Positions 46,036 to 55,163 of a stretch of 64,000 nt of DNA are shown here, piece by piece. A program made the translations under genes and the position numbers. The notes beneath the pieces are model-generated. The model was given only the letters and a program-made list of their open reading frames with translations. It searched no databases and was not told where the DNA came from. Every line of letters starts with the position of its first letter. Position 1 is the stretch's first letter. This DNA comes from Acidobacteriota bacterium (GTDB lineage: Bacteria; Acidobacteriota; Blastocatellia; Pyrinomonadales; Pyrinomonadaceae). The stretch is taken from assembly GCA_003223935.1 (NCBI GenBank), contig QHXQ01000024.1:1-64000 (forward strand). Direction: 5' to 3'.

Positions 46036-47106
46036 ATGCCTAATCAGATGAGCCTTGCTGCCGATAGCCTCGCGCTCGCACCGCTCGGTGCAGGCGATCT
46101 GATTGACCGCACGATCCGTCTCTATCGTCAGCACTTCCTGACGCTCATCCGCACGGCTGCACCGCCCGTCGTCGCTTCGGCCATCGGCTCGGTCATGTTC
46201 ACGATCAGTTGGCGCGGATTTGCACTAACCAGCAGCAGCGCCCGGCTGGCGCTCTACGTCGTTGGCATTATCCTCGGTTGGATACTATCCGTGTCGGGGC
46301 CGTTCTTCCTGCTCATCATTCTCGGCGGCGCGTCGCGCAATCTGGTCGCGCACCTCCTGTGGCAAGAGCCGGTCAGCGCGCGCACGATCTATCGGAACGT
46401 GCGGACGCGCTTCTGGGGTCTGTTCGGCGCGATGGTGTTGACGGCTATCTGCGCGTTGCTCGTTGGCTTCATCGTCACCTTCATCTTTCTCATCGCGTTC
46501 AGCTTGACGGTTACTGTTTTTTCGATGGTCATGATGAGCGGGAGCGGCAGCGCAGCATTGAGCATCCTGATCATTCTGCTCATATCGTTATACGGGCTGG
46601 TCGCGCTGCTCTGCTTCTTCTGGGTCATGGGGCATCTGGCTTACGTGCCGCAGGTGATGATGATCGAAGGGCGCAAGGTGTTCGACGCCGTCAGTCGCAG
46701 CATCAGTCTCGCGCGCGGCAATGCGCGCCGCCTGCTGGCGATGTTTCTCTTCACGACCTTTGCCACCTACTCGGCGCTGATGCTCTTGCTGATCCCGCTC
46801 GGCTGGTATGGCATTGCACACGGGATCAACATCAACCCGCTCACGGGGTCGCAATCAGATTGGCCCGTCTGGTACGCGATTGGCTATCAAGTGGTCTATG
46901 AGATAGCTTCGATTTTATTAATGCCGGTCTGGATGTTGGGCCTGTCGCTGCTCTATGTGGACGAGCGCGTGCGCCACGAAGGCTACGACATAGAGTTGCT
47001 GGCCGCGCGTCGGCTCGGCGAGATGCCGGCGCTGCCCGACGGGCGCGTCGCGCCGCTTGCGCCCGCGCTCGTGCAGACGGCCGCGCCGACGAGCGCCACA
47101 AAATGA
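46036..47106 (+). CDS. Multi-pass membrane protein of the MoxR/DUF4129 locus
   Basis: 356 residues. After a soluble N-terminus (LGAGDLIDRTIRLYRQHFLTLIR), about six hydrophobic helices follow (near 38-58, 70-97, 130-160, 170-205, 232-256 and 275-305). The layout and the start LxxGDLIDxTxRLYRxHF resemble the glycerophosphodiester phosphodiesterase-like membrane domain (DUF7847/DUF975 group), which has no catalytic site itself. Its last codons overlap the start of the DUF4129 gene by 4 bases (ATGA), so translation is coupled and the products probably act together at the membrane. Confidence 0.82.
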   Translation: MPNQMSLAADSLALAPLGAGDLIDRTIRLYRQHFLTLIRTAAPPVVASAIGSVMFTISWRGFALTSSSARLALYVVGIILGWILSVSGPFFLLIILGGASRNLVAHLLWQEPVSARTIYRNVRTRFWGLFGAMVLTAICALLVGFIVTFIFLIAFSLTVTVFSMVMMSGSGSAALSILIILLISLYGLVALLCFFWVMGHLAYVPQVMMIEGRKVFDAVSRSISLARGNARRLLAMFLFTTFATYSALMLLLIPLGWYGIAHGININPLTGSQSDWPVWYAIGYQVVYEIASILLMPVWMLGLSLLYVDERVRHEGYDIELLAARRLGEMPALPDGRVAPLAPALVQTAAPTSATK

Positions 47107-48182
47107 TCTTGCGCGTTCTTCAACTTCACTCGGCCCGCGTGCTGCTCGCCATCGGTGCGCTTGCCTTATTGTGCGTTGGCGCGCGTGGGCTGCCGCTCGC
47201 CGGTTATCGCGCGCACGTGTTGCAGGCCGGCGGCGCGCTCGCACGTCTGCTCGATCTCTACGAGGCAGCGCGAGAGGATGAGCAACAAGCGACCACGCCG
47301 CGCTTCAAGAGCGAAGAGGCGACAGACTTGCGCGCGTTGCGCACGGCGCTGCCCGTGACGGAGCAGGTTGAATGGGCGGGCGGCGCGGCCGAGGTAAACA
47401 ATCAATGGCTGCAAGACGAACTCGACGCTTACGAAAAACTGCCGCCCACGCCCACAGCCGCGCGCCGCGCCGCGCTCACGCGCATTGACGCGCGCTTGCA
47501 CGCGCTCTATGAGCGGCTCGATGAAGTCGAACGCGCGGCCAATGTGGCGCGCGACAAATCGGCCGAGAAGGGCCGGCTGCACGCCATCTTGCAACGCCCT
47601 GAATACAACGAAGGGGCGGCGAGCGACAGTGCGCTTGCACGACTCTGGACGCGCTTCCTCAACTGGTTGCGCAGCCTCATGCCCGAACCGAAGCCGATGC
47701 AGCCGGGCACGGCCATGTTTCTGTCGCGCGCAGCCCGCGGGCTAATCTACGCGCTGTGCATCGCGGTCATCACCTTCATCGTCTGGCGCTTCGGCCCGCG
47801 TCTCTGGCAGCGCAAGCTCACGCGTAAGCGCGAAGAACAGTCGCGCGTCGTGCTCGGCGAACAACTTGCGCCCGACGAGACGGCCGCCGATCTCTTAACC
47901 GAAGCCGAACGACTCGCGCGCGCGGGCGACCTGCGCGGCGCGATACGCAAGGCTTACATCGCAGTCTTGTGCGAACTCGGCGACCGCAAAATCTTGCGCC
48001 TCGCACCGCACAAAACCAACCGCGATTACCTGCGCGCCCTGCGCGAACACGCGCGCCTCTTCCAGTCCGTGCAACCGCTCACCAACGCTTATGAGCGCCA
48101 CTGGTACGGTCTCACGCCAGCGAGCGAAGCGGACTGGAATGAGTTTCAAGCGCAGTCAAAAGCAGTGACTAAAGAGTCCTGA
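47103..48182 (+). CDS. DUF4129 membrane protein
   Basis: 359 residues. An N-terminal helix (about 12-30) is followed by a periplasmic helical region (about 40-195), a second transmembrane helix (about 212-228; LIYALCIAVITFIVWRF) and a cytoplasmic DUF4129 domain (about 265-350) with the signature AGDLRGAIRKAYIAVLCELGDR and APHKTNRDYLRALR, ending around the conserved ERHWYG. DUF4129 proteins accompany MoxR ATPases and DUF58 proteins and sometimes transglutaminases. They are thought to take part in assembly of envelope or secreted complexes. Confidence 0.9.
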   Translation: MILRVLQLHSARVLLAIGALALLCVGARGLPLAGYRAHVLQAGGALARLLDLYEAAREDEQQATTPRFKSEEATDLRALRTALPVTEQVEWAGGAAEVNNQWLQDELDAYEKLPPTPTAARRAALTRIDARLHALYERLDEVERAANVARDKSAEKGRLHAILQRPEYNEGAASDSALARLWTRFLNWLRSLMPEPKPMQPGTAMFLSRAARGLIYALCIAVITFIVWRFGPRLWQRKLTRKREEQSRVVLGEQLAPDETAADLLTEAERLARAGDLRGAIRKAYIAVLCELGDRKILRLAPHKTNRDYLRALREHARLFQSVQPLTNAYERHWYGLTPASEADWNEFQAQSKAVTKES

Positions 48183-48245
48183 GGCTGGAGTCGAAAGGCT
48201 GGAGTCAAAGACAAGTTCTTGCTTCCGACTCCAAACTCCAGACTG
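48183..48245. repeat. Heptamer-type palindrome inside the MoxR locus (g)
   Basis: Left arm CTGGAGT, CGAAAGG, CTGGAGT, CAAAGAC; right arm GACTCCA, AACTCCA, GACTGTA. It occupies the whole gap between the DUF4129 stop and the DUF4350 start and overlaps the apparent longer open frame of the latter, which argues for the internal ATG at 48252. Confidence 0.85.
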
Positions 48246-48251
48246 TATCCC

Positions 48252-49745
48252 ATGCGCGAACGTCTCTTCATCATTGGCTCAAGCGCGGTGCTGCTGGCGC
48301 TGCTGGTAGGTTTGAATGCGGCGTCTTACGTGAAAGTTGAGCGCGAGCCGGAGTTGGAAGCGAAGCCTGATCGCTCAACTTACAATGCAGGCCCGACGGG
48401 CACGCGCGCGCTCTACGAATACTTGATCGAATCCGGGCGACAGGTGGTGCGTTGGCGCGCGCCGGTCGCGGCGCTCACAGATGCAAAGCATCGCCGGCCC
48501 GCTACGTTCGTCGTCGTCGGTCGTCTGCGCGTGCCTTACACGAAAGAGGAGACGTTGAAGCTGTGGCAATGGATCGCAGCGGGCGGGCACCTCGTCGTGA
48601 TTGATCGCGCGCCCGACGTTGAACTGCTGCCGCCGGCCCGTGACTTCAAACTCTTCTCCGCCGTGATGACCACGCCCGGCGACACGCGCGCAAACGATTT
48701 AGAAAACTTAACGGCCGGCACAAAGACGCTCGTGCCAACGCAACCAACCTTGCTCACGCGCGCCGTCGAACAGATCGCGCCCTCGCGCTTCGCCGGTCGC
48801 TTGAAACTCAGACCCTTCAGCCCGGCCAATGCTAAGACGAATACGCACGAGGCAGAGGACGAAGACGAGACGGGCGCAGAGGCCGAGCCGCCGCCACCCG
48901 TGAACCCGACGCCGCGAAACGTAGTGCAGCAACAGCCCACACCTAAGCCGACGCCCGCACACGGCAACGGCATAGGCGCAGGCGGGCCGGAAGTTAAAAC
49001 CAATTCAGCGCAGGATAAAGCGGAGAGCAAAGAGCCGCCGCCTTCGACCGCGCCGGTCCTTAACTTCACAGACGAGCGCGGTGCAGTGCTCGCAGACTAC
49101 GTGTATGGGCGCGGTCATGTCGTTGTCTTGAGCGATCCCTTCATCGTTGCCAACAACGGCATCGAGCGCGCGGACAATCTGCAACTTGCGCTCAACCTCA
49201 TCGCGTCCGGCGATGGCCTCGTCGCCTTCGACGAGTATCATCAAGGGCGCGCCGCGACCGAGAACGAACTCGTCGCCTACTTCGCCGGTACACCCATCTT
49301 GGCGCTTTGCGGACAGGCTCTGCTCGTCGTCATCGCCATCGTCTGGACGCGCGGGCGCAGGTTCGCACGTCCCTTGCCCGCGCCACACGTTGACCGGCGC
49401 TCGAAACTCGAATTCGTTGCCTCGATGGCCGAGTTGCAACAACGCGCGCGCGCTTACGATCTCGCCATCGAAAACATCTACGCGCGCACACGTCGCGCGC
49501 TCGCACGCTACGGCGGCGTCGGGCAGAACACGCCCCGCGAACAGATCGCCGCCCGCGTCGCCGCGCGCTCCGGCTTGCCGCAAGAGAAACTCGAAGCGCT
49601 CATGCGCGAATGCGAAGACGCAATCAGCGGCGAACCAACCACCGCGCGCCACGCGCTCGCCCTCGTTGGTCGCCTGCGCGAACTCGAACGCACGCTCGGC
49701 ATCCGCATGCGTTCGCGTGAGATCAAGCAAGCGGCAGCGCGCTAG
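48252..49745 (+). CDS. DUF4350 membrane protein
   Basis: 497 residues from the ATG at 48252. An upstream in-frame start would translate the repeat element and is rejected. A first transmembrane helix (about 5-25) is followed by the DUF4350 domain (DRSTYNAGPTGTRALYEYLIESGRQVVRW, HLVVIDRAP), interrupted by a disordered Pro/Glu-rich insert of about 100 residues (about 190-275). The domain resumes with GRGHVVVLSDPFIVANNGIERADN and DGLVAFDEYHQG. A second helix (about 345-365) and a helical cytoplasmic tail follow. DUF4350 resembles GATase-like/ThuA folds and is a standard member of MoxR loci. Confidence 0.88.
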   Translation: MRERLFIIGSSAVLLALLVGLNAASYVKVEREPELEAKPDRSTYNAGPTGTRALYEYLIESGRQVVRWRAPVAALTDAKHRRPATFVVVGRLRVPYTKEETLKLWQWIAAGGHLVVIDRAPDVELLPPARDFKLFSAVMTTPGDTRANDLENLTAGTKTLVPTQPTLLTRAVEQIAPSRFAGRLKLRPFSPANAKTNTHEAEDEDETGAEAEPPPPVNPTPRNVVQQQPTPKPTPAHGNGIGAGGPEVKTNSAQDKAESKEPPPSTAPVLNFTDERGAVLADYVYGRGHVVVLSDPFIVANNGIERADNLQLALNLIASGDGLVAFDEYHQGRAATENELVAYFAGTPILALCGQALLVVIAIVWTRGRRFARPLPAPHVDRRSKLEFVASMAELQQRARAYDLAIENIYARTRRALARYGGVGQNTPREQIAARVAARSGLPQEKLEALMRECEDAISGEPTTARHALALVGRLRELERTLGIRMRSREIKQAAAR

Positions 49746-49889
49746 TACATGCAAGTTTGCCGTATGACGCTTTCTGCGCTGGCTGCGGCGGAAACTTTGC
49801 CCGCAGCTTTAGGATTGTTATAGCGGCGCGTTTGGAGTAAAACTGCTGAGCCACAATTACCATTGCTCAACTGGAAAGGAGCACGCGAC

Positions 49890-51086
49890 ATGTCTCACTT
49901 GCGCCTAATCATCTGTGTTGTCGTCTGTCTTACCTGTTCAGTCAGCATCACGAAAGTGGCAGCGCAAGAACGTGAGGGCGCAACGTCACAGCCTGAATAT
50001 GTTATTGAAGTCAGTAGGGCCGACGGATGTCTGTTTGCCCCGATCAAGGGAACTACGAATCGCGGCTCGCTTGTGTACACGTTGCCAAGACCTGTGAACT
50101 ACTTACCTGACAGTGCGGGCCATCCAATCGTCTCGAAGGTTACATTCTCCGCGCAGCAAAACGGCGACTTCTGGAGCTTAAGCGTCGTTGTCGGCGTCGG
50201 CGAGTTTTACGACGCGGGCGAGCAGCAAGTGGCCGCTTTAACGCTCCGCACAAACGAACGGGCTGAGGTGCGCGAGGTGGCGCGTTTCGGCCTCAATCCG
50301 TTCAGCGTCGGAGTCGTTAAGGTGCTCGGCGCAACCGCGAGTAAGCCGCGCGTCAACAGCAGAGTTCAATCCATCTCTGTAGAAAAATTAGAAGCCAACA
50401 TGCTGCCTGAGCCTTACCGTCTCACGTTGAAAAATAATTCCAGTAAGGACGTGTTGGCCATCCAATACAACACTTACAAAAACGGGCAATTCCTCTTTCT
50501 CAAATGGCTTGGCATGGGCTTGCCGCGCCCATTAATCAAGGCGGGCGAGGTTTACCGGCTGGAAGCGTTGAGCGAAGCTCACACCTGTGCTGATCCAGAC
50601 GGTTACCGGCCCGCGCAATCGAACAGGCTCGACATCGTCAGCGCCGTCTTCACGGATGGTTCTTATGAAGGCGAGCCGGGCCTTGCGGCCTTGCTCAGAG
50701 GCGTCGCACTCGGCAACAAAAAGCATTTGGGTCGCGTGGTGGCGACGCTGAACAATTTAAGTGAGAACGAGAAATCAATCCCCGCAGTAGTAATCTATCA
50801 GTTGAGATACTTAGCCGAAGGGATAGACGAAACAGCAGATTCTTACATCGTGGATGAACTAGAAAACAGCCTGCCGCCGCTTGGCCCGGAAGCAACCTTC
50901 GCGCTGCCTAACTTCATTCGCGCTGGACAACATGATGTTAAGACTAATCTGCTCATCGACGCTCAGCAATTAGAAGATATAAGTAATAAGACTCAGAAAG
51001 CTAAAGCTATGAATGTGTGGTTGACACAGACAAAGGCGAAGTACGAGCATTGGCTCGCGCTCGCCAAAGCCGTCACGGCCCATTAA
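49890..51086 (+). CDS. Secreted protein of unknown function within the MoxR locus
   Basis: 398 residues from the ATG at 49890, preceded by GGAAAGGAGCACGCGAC. A signal peptide (about 1-25) is clear (LIICVVVCLTCSVSITKVAAQ). I do not recognise a domain. The sequence is a mixture of strands in the first 250 residues and helices in the last 120 (VVATLNNLSENEKSIP, AKAMNVWLTQTKAKYEHWLA). Codon use is less GC-rich than that of the neighbours, especially toward the 3' end. It lies between DUF4350 and MoxR genes with gaps of about 145 and 108 bases, so it looks like a later insertion into the locus. Confidence 0.75.
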   Translation: MSHLRLIICVVVCLTCSVSITKVAAQEREGATSQPEYVIEVSRADGCLFAPIKGTTNRGSLVYTLPRPVNYLPDSAGHPIVSKVTFSAQQNGDFWSLSVVVGVGEFYDAGEQQVAALTLRTNERAEVREVARFGLNPFSVGVVKVLGATASKPRVNSRVQSISVEKLEANMLPEPYRLTLKNNSSKDVLAIQYNTYKNGQFLFLKWLGMGLPRPLIKAGEVYRLEALSEAHTCADPDGYRPAQSNRLDIVSAVFTDGSYEGEPGLAALLRGVALGNKKHLGRVVATLNNLSENEKSIPAVVIYQLRYLAEGIDETADSYIVDELENSLPPLGPEATFALPNFIRAGQHDVKTNLLIDAQQLEDISNKTQKAKAMNVWLTQTKAKYEHWLALAKAVTAH

Positions 51087-51194
51087 ATAATTTCGCTCTA
51101 TAACTTTTCTCGAAAGGAACACGGCTAAACGAACGGCCGGAACGCTAACGTCATAGATTAAACGTTTGACCCGCGCTGCTCGGCCACTGCTTGA

Positions 51195-52148
51195 ATGCTA
51201 CAAAACGTCTCCTCAACCATTGAACACATCAACACGGAACTGCGCAAGGTCATCGTCGGGCAGGACGAAGTGATCGAGCAGGTCTTGGTGGCGCTTCTTG
51301 CGGAAGGGCACGCGCTCGTTGAAGGCGTGCCGGGCACGGCGAAGACGCTGCTGGTGAAGACGCTCGCGCGCATCATTGGCGCGGATTTTAGTCGCATCCA
51401 GTTCACGCCCGATCTGATGCCTTCGGACATCACGGGCACGAACGTCTTCAACACGGCCACGTCCGTCTTCTCTCTGCGCCGCGGCCCCGTCTTCACAGAC
51501 ATACTGCTCGCGGACGAGATCAACCGCACGCCGCCAAAGACACAAGCCGCGTTGCTTGAAGCGATGGAGGAGCGACAGGTGACGATTGACGGCGAGGTGC
51601 ATCCGCTCTCGCCGCTCTTCATAGTCTTGGCGACCGAGAACCCGATTGAGTATGAAGGCACTTATCCACTCCCTGAAGCGCAGCTTGATCGTTTCCTCTT
51701 GAAGATCATCATTGACTATCCGAGCGCTGAAGAAGAGGCGCGCATCGTCGCTGCTTGGGACGAAGGCTTCAACGCGCGCCGGCTCGATCAAGTTGACATA
51801 CATCCTTTGCCCGAAGCCGATGCGATCCCGCACTGTCGCGCCGAAGTGCGCCGCACGCGGATGGAGCCGGGCGTGCAGAATTACGTCGTGCAGATCATAC
51901 GGCGCACGCGCGAGCATCCGGCCGTGGCTTACGGCGCAAGCCCGCGCGCAGCCGTCGCGCTCCTGCTCTGCTCGAAAGCGCTCGCCGCCATGCGCGGGCG
52001 CGAGTTCGCCACGCCCGACGACGTGCGCGACATCGCGCGTGCCACTTTGCGCCATCGGCTGACCTTGCGCGCCGAAGCCGAGCTTGACGGCGCGACGGCC
52101 GACAGTGTGATCACAGATATTCTGAACACGGTCGAAGTGCCGAGATAA
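51195..52148 (+). CDS. MoxR-family AAA+ ATPase
   Basis: 317 residues, normal for the family. Walker A is GVPGTAKT (about 44-51), with the MoxR signature [13 protein letters not shown], Walker B LLADEINR (about 110) and sensor 1 [10 protein letters not shown]. The C-terminal lid has [21 protein letters not shown] and TPDDV. MoxR ATPases act as chaperones that fit cofactors or assemble complexes and usually work with DUF58 and VWA proteins. In this window the DUF58 gene is not adjacent but lies 5.8 kb downstream on the same strand. Confidence 0.95.
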   Translation: MLQNVSSTIEHINTELRKVIVGQDEVIEQVLVALLAEGHALVEGVPGTAKTLLVKTLARIIGADFSRIQFTPDLMPSDITGTNVFNTATSVFSLRRGPVFTDILLADEINRTPPKTQAALLEAMEERQVTIDGEVHPLSPLFIVLATENPIEYEGTYPLPEAQLDRFLLKIIIDYPSAEEEARIVAAWDEGFNARRLDQVDIHPLPEADAIPHCRAEVRRTRMEPGVQNYVVQIIRRTREHPAVAYGASPRAAVALLLCSKALAAMRGREFATPDDVRDIARATLRHRLTLRAEAELDGATADSVITDILNTVEVPR

Positions 52149-52152
52149 ACAT

Positions 52153-52225
52153 TCTCACGCAAAGACGCAAAGAAACGCTCAACCCTTCGCGTCTTATCTT
52201 TGCGTCTTTGCGCCTTTGCGTGAGA
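52153..52225. repeat. Intergenic palindrome of 8-base units (h)
   Basis: TCTCACGCAAAGACGCAAAG on the left is complemented by CTTTGCGTCTTTGCGCCTTTGCGTGAGA ending at 52225. The units ACGCAAAG repeat with an 8-base period. It follows the MoxR stop within a few bases and could terminate the transcript there. Confidence 0.88.
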
Positions 52226-52287
52226 TGATTCGGCCGCAATCAAACGAGCCTGCAAAATAATTTCAAACTACAGGAGTGCTGCCCTGC

Positions 52288-55053
52288 ATGAAACGTCGCG
52301 CAATCGCTTTCATCGTCGCGCTCTCGTGCGCGTTCAATCTGTCAATCATCTCCGGCGCGCGCGTCTTCGCGCAACAGAAACAGAAGAAGCCCGTGGCGAA
52401 GAAGCCGAAGGGTACAACCGCCACGCCGCAGACCGAGCAGCCTGCGACGACGACCACACAGACGGGCACGCCGCCCGCGCAACAACCCGGCGAGACCGAG
52501 GATGTCGAGCCAAGCACAGAGCCGTACACGCTTCTAACGAAGCAACTGCACTGGCGCGCCATCGGCCCGGCGAACATGGGCGGGCGCGTCGCAGACATCG
52601 CGGGCGATCCGCACAAGCCGTACACGCTCTACGTCGCCACAGGCACAGGCGGGCTATTCAAGACAACCGATAACGGCACGAGTTGGAGCGGCATCTTCGA
52701 CAAGCAGCCGGTCGCGTCCGTCGGCGCGGTCGCCGTCGCGCCGCAGGACTCGAAGATCGTCTGGGCGGGCACGGGCGAGCCGAACGGGCGCAACAGTTCT
52801 TCTTGGGGCAACGGCGTCTATAAGTCCGAAGACGGCGGCGGCAAATGGCAGAACATGGGCCTGCGCAACACGCAGACGATTGCGCGCGTCATCGTCGATC
52901 CGGCGGACGTGAACACCGTCTATGTCGCGGCGGTCGGCCACCTCTGGGGCGCGAACCGCGAGCGCGGTGTCTTTAAGACCTCGGACGGCGGCAAGACTTG
53001 GACGCCTTCGCTACAAGTGGACGAGAACACCGGCGCGATTGATCTCGTGATCGATCCGTCGGATCACAACACGCTCTACGCCGCGATGTATATGCGTCGG
53101 CGCACGCCTTACAGCTTCACGAGCGGCGGCCCCACCGGCGGCATCTTCAAGACGACGGACGGCGGGCGCACGTGGAAGAAATTAACGAACGGGCTGCCGC
53201 CGCAGACCGGGCGCATCGGCCTCGACGTCTGTCGCAAAGACCCGAAGATCGTCTATGCCGTGATCGAATCGGATTACGGCGGCGCGGTCTCGATTGATCA
53301 ACTGCGCAGCAAGTCGGGCGGCGTCTTTCGCTCGGCGGATAAGGGCGAGACGTGGGAGCGCGTGAACGAATTGACGCCGCGCTCGTTCTACTTCAGTCAA
53401 GTCAGAGTTGATCCGAACGACGACAAACGCATCTATGTGCTCGGCTACGGCTTGCATGTGTCGGACGATAGCGGCAAGAGTTTCCGAGGCGACGGCGCGA
53501 AGGACATACACGGCGATCTGCATGCGATGTGGATCGATCCGACCAACGGCGATCACGTCCTGCTCGGCACGGACGGCGGCATCTACGCTAGCTACAACCG
53601 CACCGCTAGTTGGGATTTCATCAACAACATTCCGCTCGGCGAGTTCTATCGCGTGACCGTTGACATGCAGAAGCCCTACTACATCGCGGGCGGCTTGCAA
53701 GACAACTTCAACTGGCGCGGCCCTTCGCAGACGCGCAACTCGGACGGCATCACCAACGCCGATTGGATTTCCTTGGGCGGCGGCGACGGTTTCTACAACG
53801 CGCTCGATCCCGCAGACCCCAACATCACCTACAGCGAATCGCAGAACGGTTTCATCGTCCGCCTCAATCTCAAGACGGGCGAGCAGAAGTTCCTGCAACC
53901 GCAGGGCAAAGAGGGCACGCCGTCGTTTCGCTTCAACTGGATCACGCCGGTCTGGATGTCGCACTACGACGGAACGGTGCTCTACATGGGCGGCAATCGG
54001 CTCTTCAAACTCACAGAGCGCGGCGACAAGTGGGAAGCCATCAGCCCAGACCTTTCGACGCAAGACCCGACGAAGATCATCACCACCGGCTCAGGCGCAG
54101 AGACCTACGGCACGATCTTCACGCTCTCTGAATCGCCCGTCACGCGCGGCTTAATTTGGGCCGGCACGGACGACGGCAAGGTGTGGTTGACGCGCGATGA
54201 GGGGAAGACTTGGACTGATCTGACGAATAACTTCCCTGCGTCTGTGCGCGGCTTCTGGGTCAGTCGCGTCGAGGCGTCGCACTTTGAAGAGGGCACGGCT
54301 TACGTGGCGATTGACGGGCATCGCAATGACGTGTTTGCGCCGTTCGCGTTTATGACTAACGACTACGGCAAGACTTGGAAGCCGATCAGCGCGAACCTGC
54401 CGCGCAACACCGTCGTCAAAGTGATCCGCGAAGACCCATTCAATAAGAACCTGCTGTTTGCCGGCACGGAGTTCGGTTTCTTCTTCTCGTTTGATCGCGG
54501 CGCGCGCTGGATCAAGTTCATGCCGGGGCTGCCGACCGTTGCGGTTGACGACATACTCGTGCATCCGCGCGACCGCGACCTAGTCATCGGCACGCACGGC
54601 CGCTCCATCTTCGTCATGGACGACATACGCGCGCTCGAAGAGATGACGCCTGAGGTGCGCAACTCTGACGTGCACCTGTTCTCGCTTCGCCCCGCGCTTG
54701 AGTTCTACTACCTGCCCGAAGGCGCGACGTGGGGCAAGCGCGTCTTCAAAGCGCCGAATCCCGCGTTTGGCGCATACATTGACTTCTATCAGAAGTCTTA
54801 CAACGGCGAGGAGTACACGATTGAGATCAAGGACGCGCAGGATCACACGGTGCGCAAACTGACGGGCACGACCGTGCCTGAGATCAATCGCGTCGTCTGG
54901 AACTTGCAACCCGACAGCACAGAGGATCGCGGGCAGTTCGAGCAACCGAGGTTCGTCAAGCCCGGCGAGTACACAGTGACCTTGACCGTCGGCGAGAAGA
55001 AGCAGACGCAGAAGCTGACGGTCGAGGCGATTGATGGGTTGAAGGTGGATTAA
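52288..55053 (+). CDS. Secreted sortilin/VPS10-like BNR beta-propeller protein
   Basis: 921 residues from the ATG at 52288 (AGGAG 12 bases upstream; a GTG four codons earlier overlaps that site and is rejected). A signal peptide (about 1-28) and a Lys/Thr/Pro-rich linker precede a long series of BNR/Asp-box repeats: TTDNGTSW, SEDGGGKW, TSDGGKTW, TTDGGRTW, SADKGETW, SDDSGKSF, TRDEGKTW, TNDYGKTW. These build two propellers as in Vps10/sortilin-type and xyloglucanase-like proteins. A C-terminal Ig-like domain follows (YTIEIKDAQDHTV). These proteins are often annotated as glycosyl hydrolases, but I see no clear catalytic pair, so a binding role is equally possible. Confidence 0.88.
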   Translation: MKRRAIAFIVALSCAFNLSIISGARVFAQQKQKKPVAKKPKGTTATPQTEQPATTTTQTGTPPAQQPGETEDVEPSTEPYTLLTKQLHWRAIGPANMGGRVADIAGDPHKPYTLYVATGTGGLFKTTDNGTSWSGIFDKQPVASVGAVAVAPQDSKIVWAGTGEPNGRNSSSWGNGVYKSEDGGGKWQNMGLRNTQTIARVIVDPADVNTVYVAAVGHLWGANRERGVFKTSDGGKTWTPSLQVDENTGAIDLVIDPSDHNTLYAAMYMRRRTPYSFTSGGPTGGIFKTTDGGRTWKKLTNGLPPQTGRIGLDVCRKDPKIVYAVIESDYGGAVSIDQLRSKSGGVFRSADKGETWERVNELTPRSFYFSQVRVDPNDDKRIYVLGYGLHVSDDSGKSFRGDGAKDIHGDLHAMWIDPTNGDHVLLGTDGGIYASYNRTASWDFINNIPLGEFYRVTVDMQKPYYIAGGLQDNFNWRGPSQTRNSDGITNADWISLGGGDGFYNALDPADPNITYSESQNGFIVRLNLKTGEQKFLQPQGKEGTPSFRFNWITPVWMSHYDGTVLYMGGNRLFKLTERGDKWEAISPDLSTQDPTKIITTGSGAETYGTIFTLSESPVTRGLIWAGTDDGKVWLTRDEGKTWTDLTNNFPASVRGFWVSRVEASHFEEGTAYVAIDGHRNDVFAPFAFMTNDYGKTWKPISANLPRNTVVKVIREDPFNKNLLFAGTEFGFFFSFDRGARWIKFMPGLPTVAVDDILVHPRDRDLVIGTHGRSIFVMDDIRALEEMTPEVRNSDVHLFSLRPALEFYYLPEGATWGKRVFKAPNPAFGAYIDFYQKSYNGEEYTIEIKDAQDHTVRKLTGTTVPEINRVVWNLQPDSTEDRGQFEQPRFVKPGEYTVTLTVGEKKQTQKLTVEAIDGLKVD

Positions 55054-55064
55054 CAGGCAGAGAG

Positions 55065-55158
55065 ATTTAACCGCAAGGGCGCGAAGAGGGCCGACAAGAA
55101 CGCAAAGATTTTACTCAGCGTTCTGCGCGGCCCTTCTTTGCATCCTTTGCGGTTAAAT
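55065..55158. repeat. Long intergenic palindrome (i)
   Basis: ATTTAACCGCAAGGG near 55065 pairs with CCTTTGCGGTTAAAT ending at 55158, with further pairing of GGGCCG and CGGCCC inside. It lies between the convergent propeller and metalloprotease genes and probably acts as a two-way terminator. Together with palindrome (h) it brackets the propeller gene. Confidence 0.88.
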
Positions 55159-55163
55159 GCTCC

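Noticed and set aside
9622-55158. CRISPR array or insertion-sequence ends
   Set aside because: The repeats are short, degenerate, contiguous and palindromic, without regular spacers. No transposase gene or target-site duplication was found.
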